The position numbers and the translations under genes were made by a program. The notes under the pieces were generated by a model, which saw only the letters and a list, made by a program, of their open reading frames with translations, was not told the DNA's origin and did not search any database. DNA of 38,017 nt from Deltaproteobacteria bacterium (GTDB lineage Bacteria > Desulfobacterota > Binatia > UBA9968): positions 1 to 38,017 of the forward strand of contig SHYW01000044.1 in the NCBI GenBank assembly GCA_009692615.1, given 5' to 3'. Positions 16,226 to 25,077 of this stretch are shown piece after piece (position 1 is the first letter of the stretch; each line of letters starts with the position of its first letter).

Positions 16226-17329
16226 TCACGGATGGACGCTTTCCAAAAACCAGTCCGTCGGCAGCTCGCGGCCGATGCCTTTGGCTTTCGCTTCGGCGTA
16301 AAGCGCGGCGCCGACGGCGACGAATTGCAGGCCGATGCCGATGTTGTTGAGAAAACAGGTCGACTCTTGCGCGTTAGCGCGGCCCTGGGCCTTGCCGGTC
16401 ACCAGATCTTTGAGATCGGGCGCGCTCAGCCAAAACGGATGCTCGACGTTTACGTCACGAGCATGAGCCGGACCTTTTTTGATAATGTCGATGGCGTCAT
16501 GAGCGGCGATGCCTTCTTCGCCGAACCCAGCGACAAAATTCATCGGCGCATGTTGGTGCGCGTGAATCACCAAGCGATCGATCTTACGAATCGTGTCGTC
16601 GCCCAGCTCCGGTACGCGCACGCAGGTTAAGTGCAATCCCGGCTTCACCCAGTCGGCGCTGACCACGCGGCTGAGCGAATTAGTCGTGGCGGCGATGATG
16701 TCGGCGTTTTCAATCGCTTCTTCCGGCGAATTCACCGCGCGCACTTCGGCACTAACTTTTGCCTGCACCTCTTTGACGAACGCTTCGCGGTTAGCCTTGG
16801 TCGGGCTAAAAACTTTAATCAACTTGAGCGGCCGCACCGCGCACATCGCCGGCACATGGCTGCCCGCCTGCCAACCCGAACCGAACAGCGCCATGGTGCT
16901 GGAATCTTCCCGCGCCAGATAGCGCGCCGCCAAAGCGCTGCTGGAAGCGACACGCATGCGCTGCACCACGCCGTCGGGAAACATCGCCAGCGGCTCGCCG
17001 GTGATGGTTGAGAAAAGCATCACCAGCCCGACATACTTGTCTCCCGGCGCGGCGGGGATTTTCGTCTTGATGGTGCGATTGCCCTGCTGATTCCAGCGGA
17101 TGATGTCCGAATTGATCCGCATGGCGACGATCGGCGGATCGTACAAGCCAGCCTCCATCGACTTGAAAGCGTAGACACCGGCCTCGGTGGCGGACGGCAT
17201 GACCAGATCCGTGCGCGGCCGATTGATCGCCGTGCCCTGGTCCCAGCTGCGGTAGGCTTTCTCCAAGGCGTCGATGCAAGTTTTAATCGACAGAAACGAT
17301 TCGATTTCTTCGTTGCTAAGAATAATCAT
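16226..17329 (-). CDS. Ornithine cyclodeaminase / mu-crystallin family protein
   Basis: The 367-residue product belongs to the OCD/mu-crystallin fold. It has an N-terminal substrate domain with FPDGVVQRMRVASSSALAAR (about 117-136) and a Rossmann NAD(P) site GSGWQAGSH (150-158). A later segment, NADIIAATTNSLSRVVSADW, is the usual NAD-domain strand and cofactor loop. Family members do ornithine cyclodeamination, alanine dehydrogenation or imine (ketimine) reduction, so the reaction cannot be named. At 367 residues it is longer than typical (310-340). It is divergent from a DUF1932-type dehydrogenase gene with 94 bp between starts, suggesting a shared control region. Confidence 0.85.
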   Translation of the reverse strand: MIILSNEEIESFLSIKTCIDALEKAYRSWDQGTAINRPRTDLVMPSATEAGVYAFKSMEAGLYDPPIVAMRINSDIIRWNQQGNRTIKTKIPAAPGDKYVGLVMLFSTITGEPLAMFPDGVVQRMRVASSSALAARYLAREDSSTMALFGSGWQAGSHVPAMCAVRPLKLIKVFSPTKANREAFVKEVQAKVSAEVRAVNSPEEAIENADIIAATTNSLSRVVSADWVKPGLHLTCVRVPELGDDTIRKIDRLVIHAHQHAPMNFVAGFGEEGIAAHDAIDIIKKGPAHARDVNVEHPFWLSAPDLKDLVTGKAQGRANAQESTCFLNNIGIGLQFVAVGAALYAEAKAKGIGRELPTDWFLESVHP

Positions 17330-17423
17330 GCTGCTGGCATATCAACGCCGCGAGTTATCGTCAAGGAAACAACTTGACTCGCGATGCGCGCCTCGACTAG
17401 TTTCATTTCACGGAGGAAGCAAA

Positions 17424-18275
17424 ATGAAAACGATTGCGTTGCTACATCCCGGCAAGATGGGCGCGACCATCGGCGCCTGCGCCGCCACCGGCGGCGCCCG
17501 TGTGCTCTGGGTGTCGGAAAATCGCAGCGCGGCGTCGCGATCGCGCGCCGAAAAAGCCGGATTGATCGGCGTCGAAAACTTGGCCAAGGCCGTGGCGCAA
17601 AGCGACATCGTGCTGTCGGTCTGTCCGCCGGAATTTGCCGGCGATGTCGCAACCGAAGTCGCAGCGCAAAAATTCAAAGGCATCTACGTCGACGCCAACG
17701 CCATTTCCCGCGCCAGCGCCGAGGCCATCGGTAAGCTCGTCACTCAAGCCGGCGCCAGCTTTGTCGACGGCGGCATCATCGGTTCGCCGGTAAAAAAAGC
17801 CGGCAGCACCAGACTCTATCTATCCGGAGAGAAGGCTGAGGAGATCGCGCAAATGTTCAGCGCGAGCATGTTGGATGCGCGCGCAATCGGCACGGCCCCT
17901 GGCGAAGCCTCCGCGCTCAAAGTCGTCTACGCCGCCTGGACCAAAGGCACCGATGCGCTGATTCTCGCCATCCGTGCGCTCGCGAAACATCAAGGCGTGG
18001 AACAGGCGTTACTCGACGAATGGAAAACTTCACAGCCGGCGCTCGAACAGAAAACCGTCCGCGCCGCCGCCGTCGCGGCGCCGAAGATGTGGCGCTATGT
18101 TGGAGAGATGAACGAAATTGCCGGAGCATTCGAAGCCGCCGGTTTGCCCGGTGGGTTTCACCGCGCCGCGGCCGAAGTGAGCGAACGGCTCGCCGGCTTC
18201 AAAGATGAAACCGAGCCGGGACCGACGGTGGTTGCCGTGCTCGAACAATTGCTAAAGGGCAAGAGCATCACTTGA
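17424..18275 (+). CDS. NAD(P)-dependent dehydrogenase with DUF1932-type C-terminus
   Basis: The 283-residue protein has a 6-phosphogluconate-dehydrogenase-like NAD-binding domain. Its nucleotide loop reads LLHPGKMGATIGA, the HPGxMG form typical of the DUF1932 subgroup rather than GxGxMG. It is followed by VDGGIIGSPVKKAGSTRLYLSG, the substrate-site stretch of beta-hydroxyacid dehydrogenases. The helical C-terminal half matches DUF1932 (phosphogluconate dehydrogenase-like). Substrate unknown. A strong GGAGGAAG ribosome site places the start at 17424, although the frame is open further upstream. Its stop overlaps the end of the next (minus-strand) gene by eight bases. Confidence 0.85.
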   Translation: MKTIALLHPGKMGATIGACAATGGARVLWVSENRSAASRSRAEKAGLIGVENLAKAVAQSDIVLSVCPPEFAGDVATEVAAQKFKGIYVDANAISRASAEAIGKLVTQAGASFVDGGIIGSPVKKAGSTRLYLSGEKAEEIAQMFSASMLDARAIGTAPGEASALKVVYAAWTKGTDALILAIRALAKHQGVEQALLDEWKTSQPALEQKTVRAAAVAAPKMWRYVGEMNEIAGAFEAAGLPGGFHRAAAEVSERLAGFKDETEPGPTVVAVLEQLLKGKSIT

Positions 18276-19362
18276 AAAACAATTTCTGGAACAACTCCAC
18301 CCACTGCTCCTCTTTTTCATAGAGCAACTCCGGTCCCATATAGTTGACCTTTGAAAACTTGCCACCGCCGGCTTTGAGGTTGGCGACTTTCGCAGGCACC
18401 TCTGGGTGGGCCGGTAAATAATCAGCGTCCTGGAAAATCTTTTGCCCGTCTTTCGACAGTAAAAAATCGATAAGCAACATCGCCGCATGGGGATGTGAGG
18501 CATTTTTCGCTAACCCTAAAGTTTTCACCGGCCCGGGCACCGGTTCGATCGCTTGCCAATCCACCGGCGCGCCGGCGGCGCGGCTGATCACTGCGTGGTA
18601 ATTGAACATGTTGATGCCGATGGCGTACTCTTCGGCGATCACCATGTCCAACACCGCACGCGCGCTCGCCGTGCTCTTGGCGATATTTTGCGTCGCCAAT
18701 TGTTTGAGATAAGCCATGCCTTTTTCCTCGCCCAACGTGATCAACGTATTGCCGAGAAACATTGGCGCACCGGAGCCGCCGCTGGTGCTCTAGACCATTT
18801 TACCTTTCCATTTAGGATTGAGCAGATCGTTGAGCGTCTTCGGCACCTCGTTGGCCGCGACCAGTTTGGTGTTGTAACCGAGGGTCATGAAGTAAACGTT
18901 GGGCACCGACCAATAGCCCTGGGGATCTTTCAATCGCGCCGGATAGGCGGCCAGCTGCGGCGAAGTGTAACGCTGCACATAACCGGCTTTCTTGAGCATA
19001 ACGATCGCCGAGGTGCCGTCGATCACGTCGACCTCGTAGCGCTTGGCTTGATACTCGGCGAGCATGCGCTGAGCCAAGGCCTCGGAATCGGCGCGGTGAA
19101 ATTGCACCTGCACGAAGGGATATTTTTTCTCGAATGCCTCTTTGAGCGGCTTGAGTCCCTGATTGACGATCAAGGTCGTGTACCAGAGCAGCTTGCCCTC
19201 TTTCTTGGCGCCTTCTTCGAGAATGCTTTGACGCTTGGGCGACTTTGACAGAGCGACCTCCTCTACCGTCGCCGCCAACGGCGCGCGCATTGGGACGTGC
19301 AGCACCATAAACAAAGCCCAGACAATTCCCGTCACTGAGCGTTTCGACATCGTAAAAGTCAT
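18268..19362 (-). pseudogene. Iron-type ABC substrate-binding protein gene interrupted by an in-frame TAG
   Basis: The frame runs from a leader (MSKRSVTGIVWALFMV...APLAA) through a family-1 extracellular binding fold, including GKLLWYTTLIVNQGLKPLKE, to NPKWKGKMV. There a TAG codon (18790-18792) interrupts it. The same frame then continues STSGGSGAPMFLGNTL and the full C-terminal lobe to 18268. Both halves are well conserved, so only one base change may separate this from an intact gene of about 364 codons; TGG (Trp) to TAG is the simplest guess. It resembles Fe(III)-binding proteins of the FbpA/AfuA kind. Recent nonsense mutation, sequencing error and strain variation are all possible. TAG also ends intact genes here, so recoding is unlikely. 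Confidence 0.8.
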
Positions 19363-19528
19363 CGCGCATCCCCCCAGTAATCTTATTCTAGTGCCGCAAC
19401 ATAACCCCAAAGCCATTTGAAATAAAAGCGCAAGAGGGCCGGCATCAGCCCAACCTTTGACACCGGTCGGCGTTTCTTATACGAAGCCAGTCAATCGATC
19501 GTGAACTTGCGCGCCAAGGAGAACCACC

Positions 19529-19858
19529 ATGCTGTTTACCAAGCTGGGCTACATATTGTCGGAACTGTTCATGTTGCTGATCGTCATCGGCTTGGCCGAG
19601 GCTATTTTGCGTTTTCGACGCGGCGTCGGCTTGCGCCAACTGTTTACCGAGATCGAACGCGGCAAGTTGAAAGCACCGATCAGAATTCGCGCCAGCGCTC
19701 CCGTGCGTTATCTGCGCTATGCACTGGTCTTCGTCATGACGGTGATTCTCGGCGCCATCGAAATCGCCTTCATCTCGCAATTCGGCGCGACCATTTTGAC
19801 CGGCGCTCTGCTCCTGACGATCACCGCCATCGTCCGCTATACGTTGGACAAATCCTGA
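19529..19858 (+). CDS. Small membrane protein of unknown function
   Basis: The 109-residue product begins MLFTKLGYILSELFML. It has a first membrane helix (about residues 6-26), a basic cytoplasmic stretch (RFRRGVGLRQLFTEIERGK), and two further helices (about 62-81 and 86-103) ending IVRYTLDKS. AAGGAG lies ten bases before the ATG. I do not recognise the family. A putative lipoprotein gene follows 53 bp downstream, so the two may be co-expressed. Confidence 0.7.
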   Translation: MLFTKLGYILSELFMLLIVIGLAEAILRFRRGVGLRQLFTEIERGKLKAPIRIRASAPVRYLRYALVFVMTVILGAIEIAFISQFGATILTGALLLTITAIVRYTLDKS

Positions 19859-19911
19859 GTGCCGCGTGGTGCTATCAATCAATCCGCTTGGCACCGAGAC
19901 AACACCGTAGC

Positions 19912-20670
19912 GTGATCTACTGCGCCCATCGACTTTTATTTCTCCGCGTCAACTACGCCGAGCACCTGTTCATATTCTGCTTGTTCGTTGCCTTGAACGG
20001 CTGCGGCCAATCCGCCGTGCGCCCCATCGCCCGCGTCGCCGACGGGCCACTGCCGCGACCGACGCGTATTTTGATCTATGACTTCGCCGTCAACGATGTC
20101 GACATCAGTGAATACCAAGGAATCATGCACCAGCAACCGGCCAATCCCAATGCCGCCGAACGCCAAAGGGATCTCGGTAAATTCGCCAGCGAAACGTTAG
20201 CCGCCGAACTTGCCCAAGCGCTGCGCCACTTGGGTTTCACCGTCGAGCGCGTGGCGCCCGGCACGGCGGTGGAAAATTTTGACCTGCTGATCGACGGCCA
20301 ATTCGAAAACGTCGACGAAGGCAGTCCGCTGCGCCGTTTGTTGATCGGCTTCGGTTCCGGCGCGGCGAAGATGGAAACCCGGGCGCGGCTTTATCAGGGC
20401 AGCGAGCGGCGAAAAATTTTGGAGTTCATCACCACCAGCGACAGCGGCAAATTTCCCGGCGCCGTGGCCACCGCGCCCGCCGGCATCGCCGCGCCGGTGA
20501 CGGTCGGCGTCGGCGCGGCCGGCAGCCGTGTCGCGACTTCCGGTCCCACCGATGTTGCCGCGATGGCCGCCGCCAACGCCGATCAAGCCGCGCGCTACCT
20601 ATCGGAGTTCTTCGCTCAGCAGGGTTGGGTGGATGCCGCCAAAGTCAAAAAAGCGAGAATCGGCAACTGA
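19912..20670 (+). CDS. DUF4410-type lipoprotein
   Basis: The product of about 252 residues has a hydrophobic stretch LFIFCLFVALNGCG whose Cys fits a lipobox (L-N-G-C). It is followed by PRPTRILIYDFAVNDVDISE and a domain like DUF4410, which is found in secreted or outer-membrane lipoproteins. The C-terminal half has a Gly/Ala-rich stretch (PAGIAAPVTVGVGAAGSRV) and ends in a helical tail. The start is uncertain: GTG at 19912 is the best candidate that leaves a leader of normal size, but its ribosome site is poor, and the open frame continues upstream over the previous gene. Function unknown. Confidence 0.65.
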   Translation: MIYCAHRLLFLRVNYAEHLFIFCLFVALNGCGQSAVRPIARVADGPLPRPTRILIYDFAVNDVDISEYQGIMHQQPANPNAAERQRDLGKFASETLAAELAQALRHLGFTVERVAPGTAVENFDLLIDGQFENVDEGSPLRRLLIGFGSGAAKMETRARLYQGSERRKILEFITTSDSGKFPGAVATAPAGIAAPVTVGVGAAGSRVATSGPTDVAAMAAANADQAARYLSEFFAQQGWVDAAKVKKARIGN

Positions 20671-20708
20671 AATTTTCGCGCCGATTTGGCGATCTTCAAC
20701 TTTCACAA

Positions 20709-20742
20709 TGAGCAAGCAACACGAGAAACTCTCCCTTGCTCA
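20709..20742. terminator. Possible bidirectional hairpin between convergent genes
   Basis: TGAGCAAG (20709-20716) pairs perfectly with CTTGCTCA (20735-20742), with an inner GAGA/TCTC pairing in the loop. It lies between the DUF4410 gene and the RidA gene and includes the RidA stop codon. No clear T tract follows on either strand. Confidence 0.35.
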
Positions 20743-21201
20743 CTCTTTCACCTGTACGATAATTTCATTTTCCACTGGCGCGTTTTGGCTGAGCGACGCG
20801 ACACCGACGGCGGCGCGGGTGTGCTGGCCGCGTTCGCCGAATAGCTGCACCAGCAAATCCGATTCGCCGTTCACCACTTTGGGCATGTCGATAAATCCCG
20901 GCGCGACGTTGACGTAGCCGAGCACTTTGACGATGCGCTCGACTTTGTCGAGATCGCCGAGGGCGGCCTTCATGATCGCCAGATGGTTGAGCGCGCAACT
21001 GCGCGCCGCGTCGTAGGCCTGTTCGAGAGTGATTTCAGCGCCGACTTTGCCGCGGTATTTAATCACACCGTTGATCCGGCCGATGTTGCCGCCGATGAAC
21101 AGTAAATTGCCCACCCGTACGTAGCCGATGTAATTGGCCGCCGGTGTCGGCACATTCGGCAGTTCGAAGCCCAGCGCTTTGAGTTTATTTTCGATTTCCA
21201 T
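20740..21201 (-). CDS. RidA (YjgF/YER057c/UK114) family protein
   Basis: The 153-residue product is of the longer RidA subgroup. It starts MEIENKLKALGFELP and has FIGGNIGRINGVIKYRGKVG and GQHTRAAVGVASLSQNAPVE. The Arg129 position in the TRAAVGV segment corresponds to the substrate-carboxylate Arg of RidA, and Glu144 to the conserved acid. RidA proteins hydrolyse reactive enamine/imine intermediates to ketoacids and ammonia; this subgroup is often linked to other hydrolytic reactions. The ATG at 21201 is chosen because GGAGGGCGGG lies just before it; an ATG at 21213 is also in frame. A link to the OCD-like imine enzyme 3.5 kb away is only a suggestion. Confidence 0.88.
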   Translation of the reverse strand: MEIENKLKALGFELPNVPTPAANYIGYVRVGNLLFIGGNIGRINGVIKYRGKVGAEITLEQAYDAARSCALNHLAIMKAALGDLDKVERIVKVLGYVNVAPGFIDMPKVVNGESDLLVQLFGERGQHTRAAVGVASLSQNAPVENEIIVQVKE

Positions 21202-21520
21202 CCCGCCCTCCATTTTGAACCAATGATTTACCGAAACTCACAGCAATCGGGCCGACGGCGGCGCGGCGCACCATTCCCGACCAAATCGCACCTATGAAGT
21301 AATGAACTTGCGGCGGTGATGCAAGCGCTCGCTCCGTCAACAAAAACGTTTGCCCCGCGGCAAACTTGTGCAATTTAAGAGACGCGGCGGTTTGACCAAA
21401 AACCCCACGAAAGCGACTTTCAGTTATGACGCGCGCCGCAATTTATCACGCGTCCAATCGCCATTGGCGATAAAATCAGCGACACAACGCTGTGCACGAC
21501 TTTTGCGCTAGGAAAGTGCC
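21202..21520. other. Intergenic gap upstream of two divergent genes
   Basis: No gene is supported. The only clear structure is a palindrome ATCGCCATTGGCGAT (21457-21471), nested inside a wider TTTATC...GATAAA pairing, about 50 bp before the small gene at 21521. It could be an operator. Promoters for the RidA gene and the small gene should be here, but none is convincing. Confidence 0.4.
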
Positions 21521-21796
21521 ATGAACAAGGTCCAAGTAGCAGAACGAGACTCCGAGGGATTGTTAGACCTACTGGAAGGGATCGTCGCCACCTATCGAGA
21601 CTCCGACTCGCGTCCGGTGGAATCGCTGGTATTGTACCGCCAGTGCTTACAGCTTGGTAAGAATTATCGCGTGCATCTCGCCAAGCGTTTTTTAGTCGTC
21701 GAAGGCGGCGTGCAAGATAAACGCGACAAGACCCAAGCGCGCGCGCAAACACACCTCACGTTAGCGACCAAACTAGAACTCGGCGAAGACCGCTAG
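21521..21796 (+). CDS. Small hypothetical protein
   Basis: The 91-residue protein begins MNKVQVAERDSEGLLDLLEG and is charged and probably all-helical. It has no leader or membrane segment and ends ATKLELGEDR. AGGAAAG lies six bases upstream of the ATG. I do not recognise it. A nearby palindrome at 21457-21471 could be its control site. The coding call rests on the start context and on the lack of a better frame on either strand. Confidence 0.5.
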   Translation: MNKVQVAERDSEGLLDLLEGIVATYRDSDSRPVESLVLYRQCLQLGKNYRVHLAKRFLVVEGGVQDKRDKTQARAQTHLTLATKLELGEDR

Positions 21797-21948
21797 CACC
21801 GATCTCCGGTCTCCCCTTCTAGCAATCCGTTCGACCACGCACCGACGGAACCGCGGGCACTCGCCAGGTTAAAATCTTTCACCGGGCGTAAACCTTTTGC
21901 TTCTTAGTTCGTCCAATCACTTGAAGTGCCATTACCTGAGGAGGATCC

Positions 21949-22461
21949 ATGAACAAACTTAAGACTCTAATCCTAGCCAATACGGCATTCGCCTTTGCCA
22001 TGATCGCGATGGTCAACACACCAATGGCCGCGGCACCGGACGGCGGCCCCGACAAACGGCCATTCGCCCGAGGCGGAATGCGGCCGGGCGGCTTCGGCGG
22101 CGCGCCGCTGATCTCCATCGCGCTCAATCACAAAAGCGAGCTCAATTTGAGCCCCGATCAGATTGCCAATCTGGAAAACATACGGACCCATTACCAAAGC
22201 CAGGTTTCGCCTTTGCATCAGCAATTACAAAGCCTTAAAAAAGAAATCCGGACTCTGCTGCAACAATCCCCAACCAGCCTGATTCAAGTCAAAAGCAAAA
22301 TCCAAGCGAGCGAAAAGCTGCGCTCCGAACTGCGCTACCTGCACATCGAAGCGTTGGAGAACGGCAAATCGATCCTGAGCCAAAGCCAACGCGATCAGCT
22401 CCATAACCTCGTCCGTTCCCAACACGAACAGATGCGCGCCCGCCGTGGCCAACCGTCGTAA
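21949..22461 (+). CDS. CpxP/Spy-like periplasmic protein
   Basis: The 170-residue product has a Sec leader (MNKLKTLILANTAFAFAMIA..., cleavage near PMAAA at about 28). A Gly/Arg-rich linker (FARGGMRPGGFGGAP) leads into a helical domain with two LTxxQ-like repeats: LNLSPDQIANLENIR and LSQSQRDQLHNLV. This layout is that of the CpxP/Spy/periplasmic metal-sensor family, whose members act as chaperones or sense envelope and metal stress. A strong GAGGAGG ribosome site precedes the ATG. It stands alone and is closed by a perfect hairpin. No two-component system or metal exporter is next to it, so its partner is unknown. Confidence 0.78.
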   Translation: MNKLKTLILANTAFAFAMIAMVNTPMAAAPDGGPDKRPFARGGMRPGGFGGAPLISIALNHKSELNLSPDQIANLENIRTHYQSQVSPLHQQLQSLKKEIRTLLQQSPTSLIQVKSKIQASEKLRSELRYLHIEALENGKSILSQSQRDQLHNLVRSQHEQMRARRGQPS

Positions 22462-22482
22462 GCCGACTCGCCAGTAAACCAA

Positions 22483-22511
22483 CAAGGGGCGGGCTAAAAA
22501 CCCGCCCCTTG
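22483..22511 (+). terminator. Hairpin terminator after the Spy-like gene
   Basis: CAAGGGGCGGG (22483-22493) and its perfect complement (22501-22511) enclose a CTAAAAA loop, 22 bp after the stop codon. The T tract is weak (CATATTCTT), but the 11-bp GC stem is strong. Confidence 0.75.
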
Positions 22512-22542
22512 CATATTCTTGGCGGCGACCTGTCGATCCCGC

Positions 22543-22574
22543 CCTCTGTGATCTCTAGGCCCTCTGTGGTGAAA
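22543..22574. repeat. TTCACCAC-type dispersed repeat, half copy
   Basis: On the minus strand TTCACCACAGAGGGCC leads into ATCACAGAGGG. It matches one arm of the hairpin repeat seen at 6950-7033 and 30824-30899. No opposite arm is visible. Confidence 0.55.
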
Positions 22575-22584
22575 ATCCTGATCC

Positions 22585-25065
22585 CTATTCGATTCGGAGA
22601 ACAGCCGTCCTGCCGCTCTTGTAGCCTGAATAGCGAACCGTCGCGCCATCGGTCTCGACGATCACCGCACCATCTTCGTGAGTGCTTAACACTTGAGCGC
22701 CAGCTTCCCGATAACGTTCCGTTACTTCTTCACGTTGGCTTTCCGAACGGCTGCGCGCCCCAGCTGACAGAACCGCCAGCTTGGGCGCCACCGCAGCGAT
22801 GAACTCCTGGCTGTTCGCCGTGGTACCGCCATGCCGCGGTATCTTCACCACCAAACTCCGCAGCTCGCCAGAGCGGCGCGCCAAGAGCGCTTCTTTCCGT
22901 TTGTCAATATCGCCAGCGAACAGAAAACTCGCTTTGCCGAACTCTACACGGAGCACCACCGATCCATCTTCCGAATCAGCCGATGGATGAAGCACGCAGA
23001 GTCGCGCGCCCTCAATCACTCGGCAAGGCTGACCGGCGATCAAAGTCAGCTGGGGAATTTTGCCGCGCGTGAGTTCGTCGGCCAAGTCCTCGAAGCGTCG
23101 GGTTTTACCCTTGGCGATACCGGACCAGAATTCAGTCGGGGCAAACTCTATGACCAGCGCCGCCATGCCGCCATAGTGATCGACGCGCGCGTGGCTGACC
23201 ATTAGGAAATCAACTTTGGTAATTTTGCGCGCGCGCAAAAACGGCGCGACGATCGCTTCGCCGGTATCGAAATCGCCGCTGGCCGCGCCGCCGGCATCGA
23301 TTACCAACACTTTGCCGCCGGGCAGTTCCACCACCGCGGCATCTCCTTGGCCGACGTTGAGATGGCTTATTCGTAAACGGTCTTGGCGGGTGCGTTCGCG
23401 CCACCAATAGGCGCTATCGAGGCCAACCAAAACGATGCTAACTGAGACAAGCAGCCATAACTGCCGGCGCCGCCGCACCGCGAAAGCAGCCATGATCAAA
23501 CCGTAGAGCAAGAATATTTCCAGCGGATTGGGTGCCGCCACGCCGATGTTGGCCAACGGTAAACGTGCGAACAGTTCAACTAACCAAGCAGTCAGCGATG
23601 CCAAACGTTCGATCAGCCAAACTAACGGCGGCGCTAAGCTCGGCGCGATCACGGCACAGAAACCAATCGCTAGGCCGACCGGCACGACGAGGAATCCGAC
23701 CAACGGAACGATCAGCGGGTTTGCGACGAAACCGGCCAGCGACAGATGACCGAAGTAGTGCGCGATCAGTGGCCCGGTGCCGAGCGTCGCCAGCAGCGGC
23801 ACCGCCAGATGCATGGCCGCTTGGCGCAATTTCTCTCGCCACCAACTTTTTTCCTGGGGCAGGTCGTCGCTGTGTTGGCGGCGCAGGCGTTCGTGCAAAC
23901 GACGGCTGCCCCAGACGATGAACAGCACGGCGAGAAACGACAATTGAAACGAGATATCGGCGACCACGCCCGGCCAGACCAAAGCGATCAGCAGCGCCGC
24001 CAAAGTCAGACTGGTAAAAACTTCTTCCTCGCGATCGAGCAGCACGGCGAGTTCGTAGACGCCGATCATAATCGCCGAACGCACCGTCGGCACCATGGCG
24101 CCTGCCAAAGCGGTGTAAAACAGCACCGCCAAGAACGACCCGAACGTCGCAACCTTGAGCAAGTTCAAACGCAGCAGCAGGTAAGAATTAAAAGACAAGC
24201 CGTGACGAATCAGCACGAACACCACCAAGCCGAGCATGGCGACGTGCAGGCCGGAGATCGATAACACATGATTGACTCCGGCGGCGGTGAAGGCACTGCG
24301 CATTTCCTTGCTGACCCGCCCCATGTCGCCGACCACCAAGGCCTTCATCAAAGCGCCATTGTCGGGCGTCAGGGCACGCTCGATATATACGCGAATTTGG
24401 CGGCGCAGAGCTTCGACAAATTCGCGCGCGCCGCCGGCTGTGCGCGCCAACAGCTCGACCTGCTGATCGTTGTCGAGAAAAGCGACGGCGTAAATCCCCC
24501 GGTGTGCCAAATAGGTCGCGTAGTTGAAACCGCCGGGATTGCCGCTGTCCTGGGGAACCTGCCCGCGTAAACGTAACCGCACTCGATCGCCGTAGCGCCA
24601 GTCGCGCGTCATCGTGCGCAGGCTGACGAGAATATCGCCAGAAACTTCCTCGCCACCGGCGTCATGCCAAATCGTTTCGGCGCGCAGCCGCCAGCGATAT
24701 CGTTGCACCAACCGTTCCGGCTCGGCGGCAAAAACTCCTTCGAGGTAGAGCGCCGGATCGCGCACCAGCGCCGCGCGCAAATGATTTTCAGCTAATGATG
24801 GATAGAGCAGTTGACGATGACGCAGATAACCGATGGACAAAGCGGTGGCGGCGAGAAAAACCAACAGCGCCAACCCGCGCCAGCGCGATGAAAAGCAAAA
24901 CATCAGCGGCGCCAACCCGACGAGTGCGGTTGAAGTTGGAATTTCCCAAGGCAAAACCGCCAACGCCTGGCCGAGCAATAGCGCTAACGTTGCGACGATG
25001 AGCCAAGCCGAGGGATGGATTTTTATCATCGTCCCATCGCCAAGCTCAGCTCCCGCCACAGCCAT
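22585..25065 (-). CDS. comEC: ComEC/Rec2 family DNA-uptake channel protein
   Basis: The 826-residue membrane protein has an N-terminal DUF4131 region with early helices. The Competence domain follows with GVNHVLSISGLHVAMLG (about 265-281), and a metallo-beta-lactamase domain begins near residue 573 (HLNVGQGDAAVVELPGG). ComEC carries single-stranded DNA across the inner membrane during transformation. The usual SHxDxDHxGG motif reads SHARVDHYGG (about 622-631), so the middle Asp is Arg, while the second Asp and His remain. The start at 25065 has AGGAG at a good distance, inside the end of uvrC, 12 bp from its stop; uvrC and comEC are probably co-transcribed. Length is normal for the family (750-850). 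Confidence 0.92.
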   Translation of the reverse strand: MAVAGAELGDGTMIKIHPSAWLIVATLALLLGQALAVLPWEIPTSTALVGLAPLMFCFSSRWRGLALLVFLAATALSIGYLRHRQLLYPSLAENHLRAALVRDPALYLEGVFAAEPERLVQRYRWRLRAETIWHDAGGEEVSGDILVSLRTMTRDWRYGDRVRLRLRGQVPQDSGNPGGFNYATYLAHRGIYAVAFLDNDQQVELLARTAGGAREFVEALRRQIRVYIERALTPDNGALMKALVVGDMGRVSKEMRSAFTAAGVNHVLSISGLHVAMLGLVVFVLIRHGLSFNSYLLLRLNLLKVATFGSFLAVLFYTALAGAMVPTVRSAIMIGVYELAVLLDREEEVFTSLTLAALLIALVWPGVVADISFQLSFLAVLFIVWGSRRLHERLRRQHSDDLPQEKSWWREKLRQAAMHLAVPLLATLGTGPLIAHYFGHLSLAGFVANPLIVPLVGFLVVPVGLAIGFCAVIAPSLAPPLVWLIERLASLTAWLVELFARLPLANIGVAAPNPLEIFLLYGLIMAAFAVRRRRQLWLLVSVSIVLVGLDSAYWWRERTRQDRLRISHLNVGQGDAAVVELPGGKVLVIDAGGAASGDFDTGEAIVAPFLRARKITKVDFLMVSHARVDHYGGMAALVIEFAPTEFWSGIAKGKTRRFEDLADELTRGKIPQLTLIAGQPCRVIEGARLCVLHPSADSEDGSVVLRVEFGKASFLFAGDIDKRKEALLARRSGELRSLVVKIPRHGGTTANSQEFIAAVAPKLAVLSAGARSRSESQREEVTERYREAGAQVLSTHEDGAVIVETDGATVRYSGYKSGRTAVLRIE

Positions 25066-25077
25066 CGACTCAATCTC

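Noticed and set aside
18790-18792. TAG read as pyrrolysine or other recoding
   Set aside because: TAG ends intact genes here (for example at 621-623 and 35092-35094), and no pyrrolysine genes are seen.
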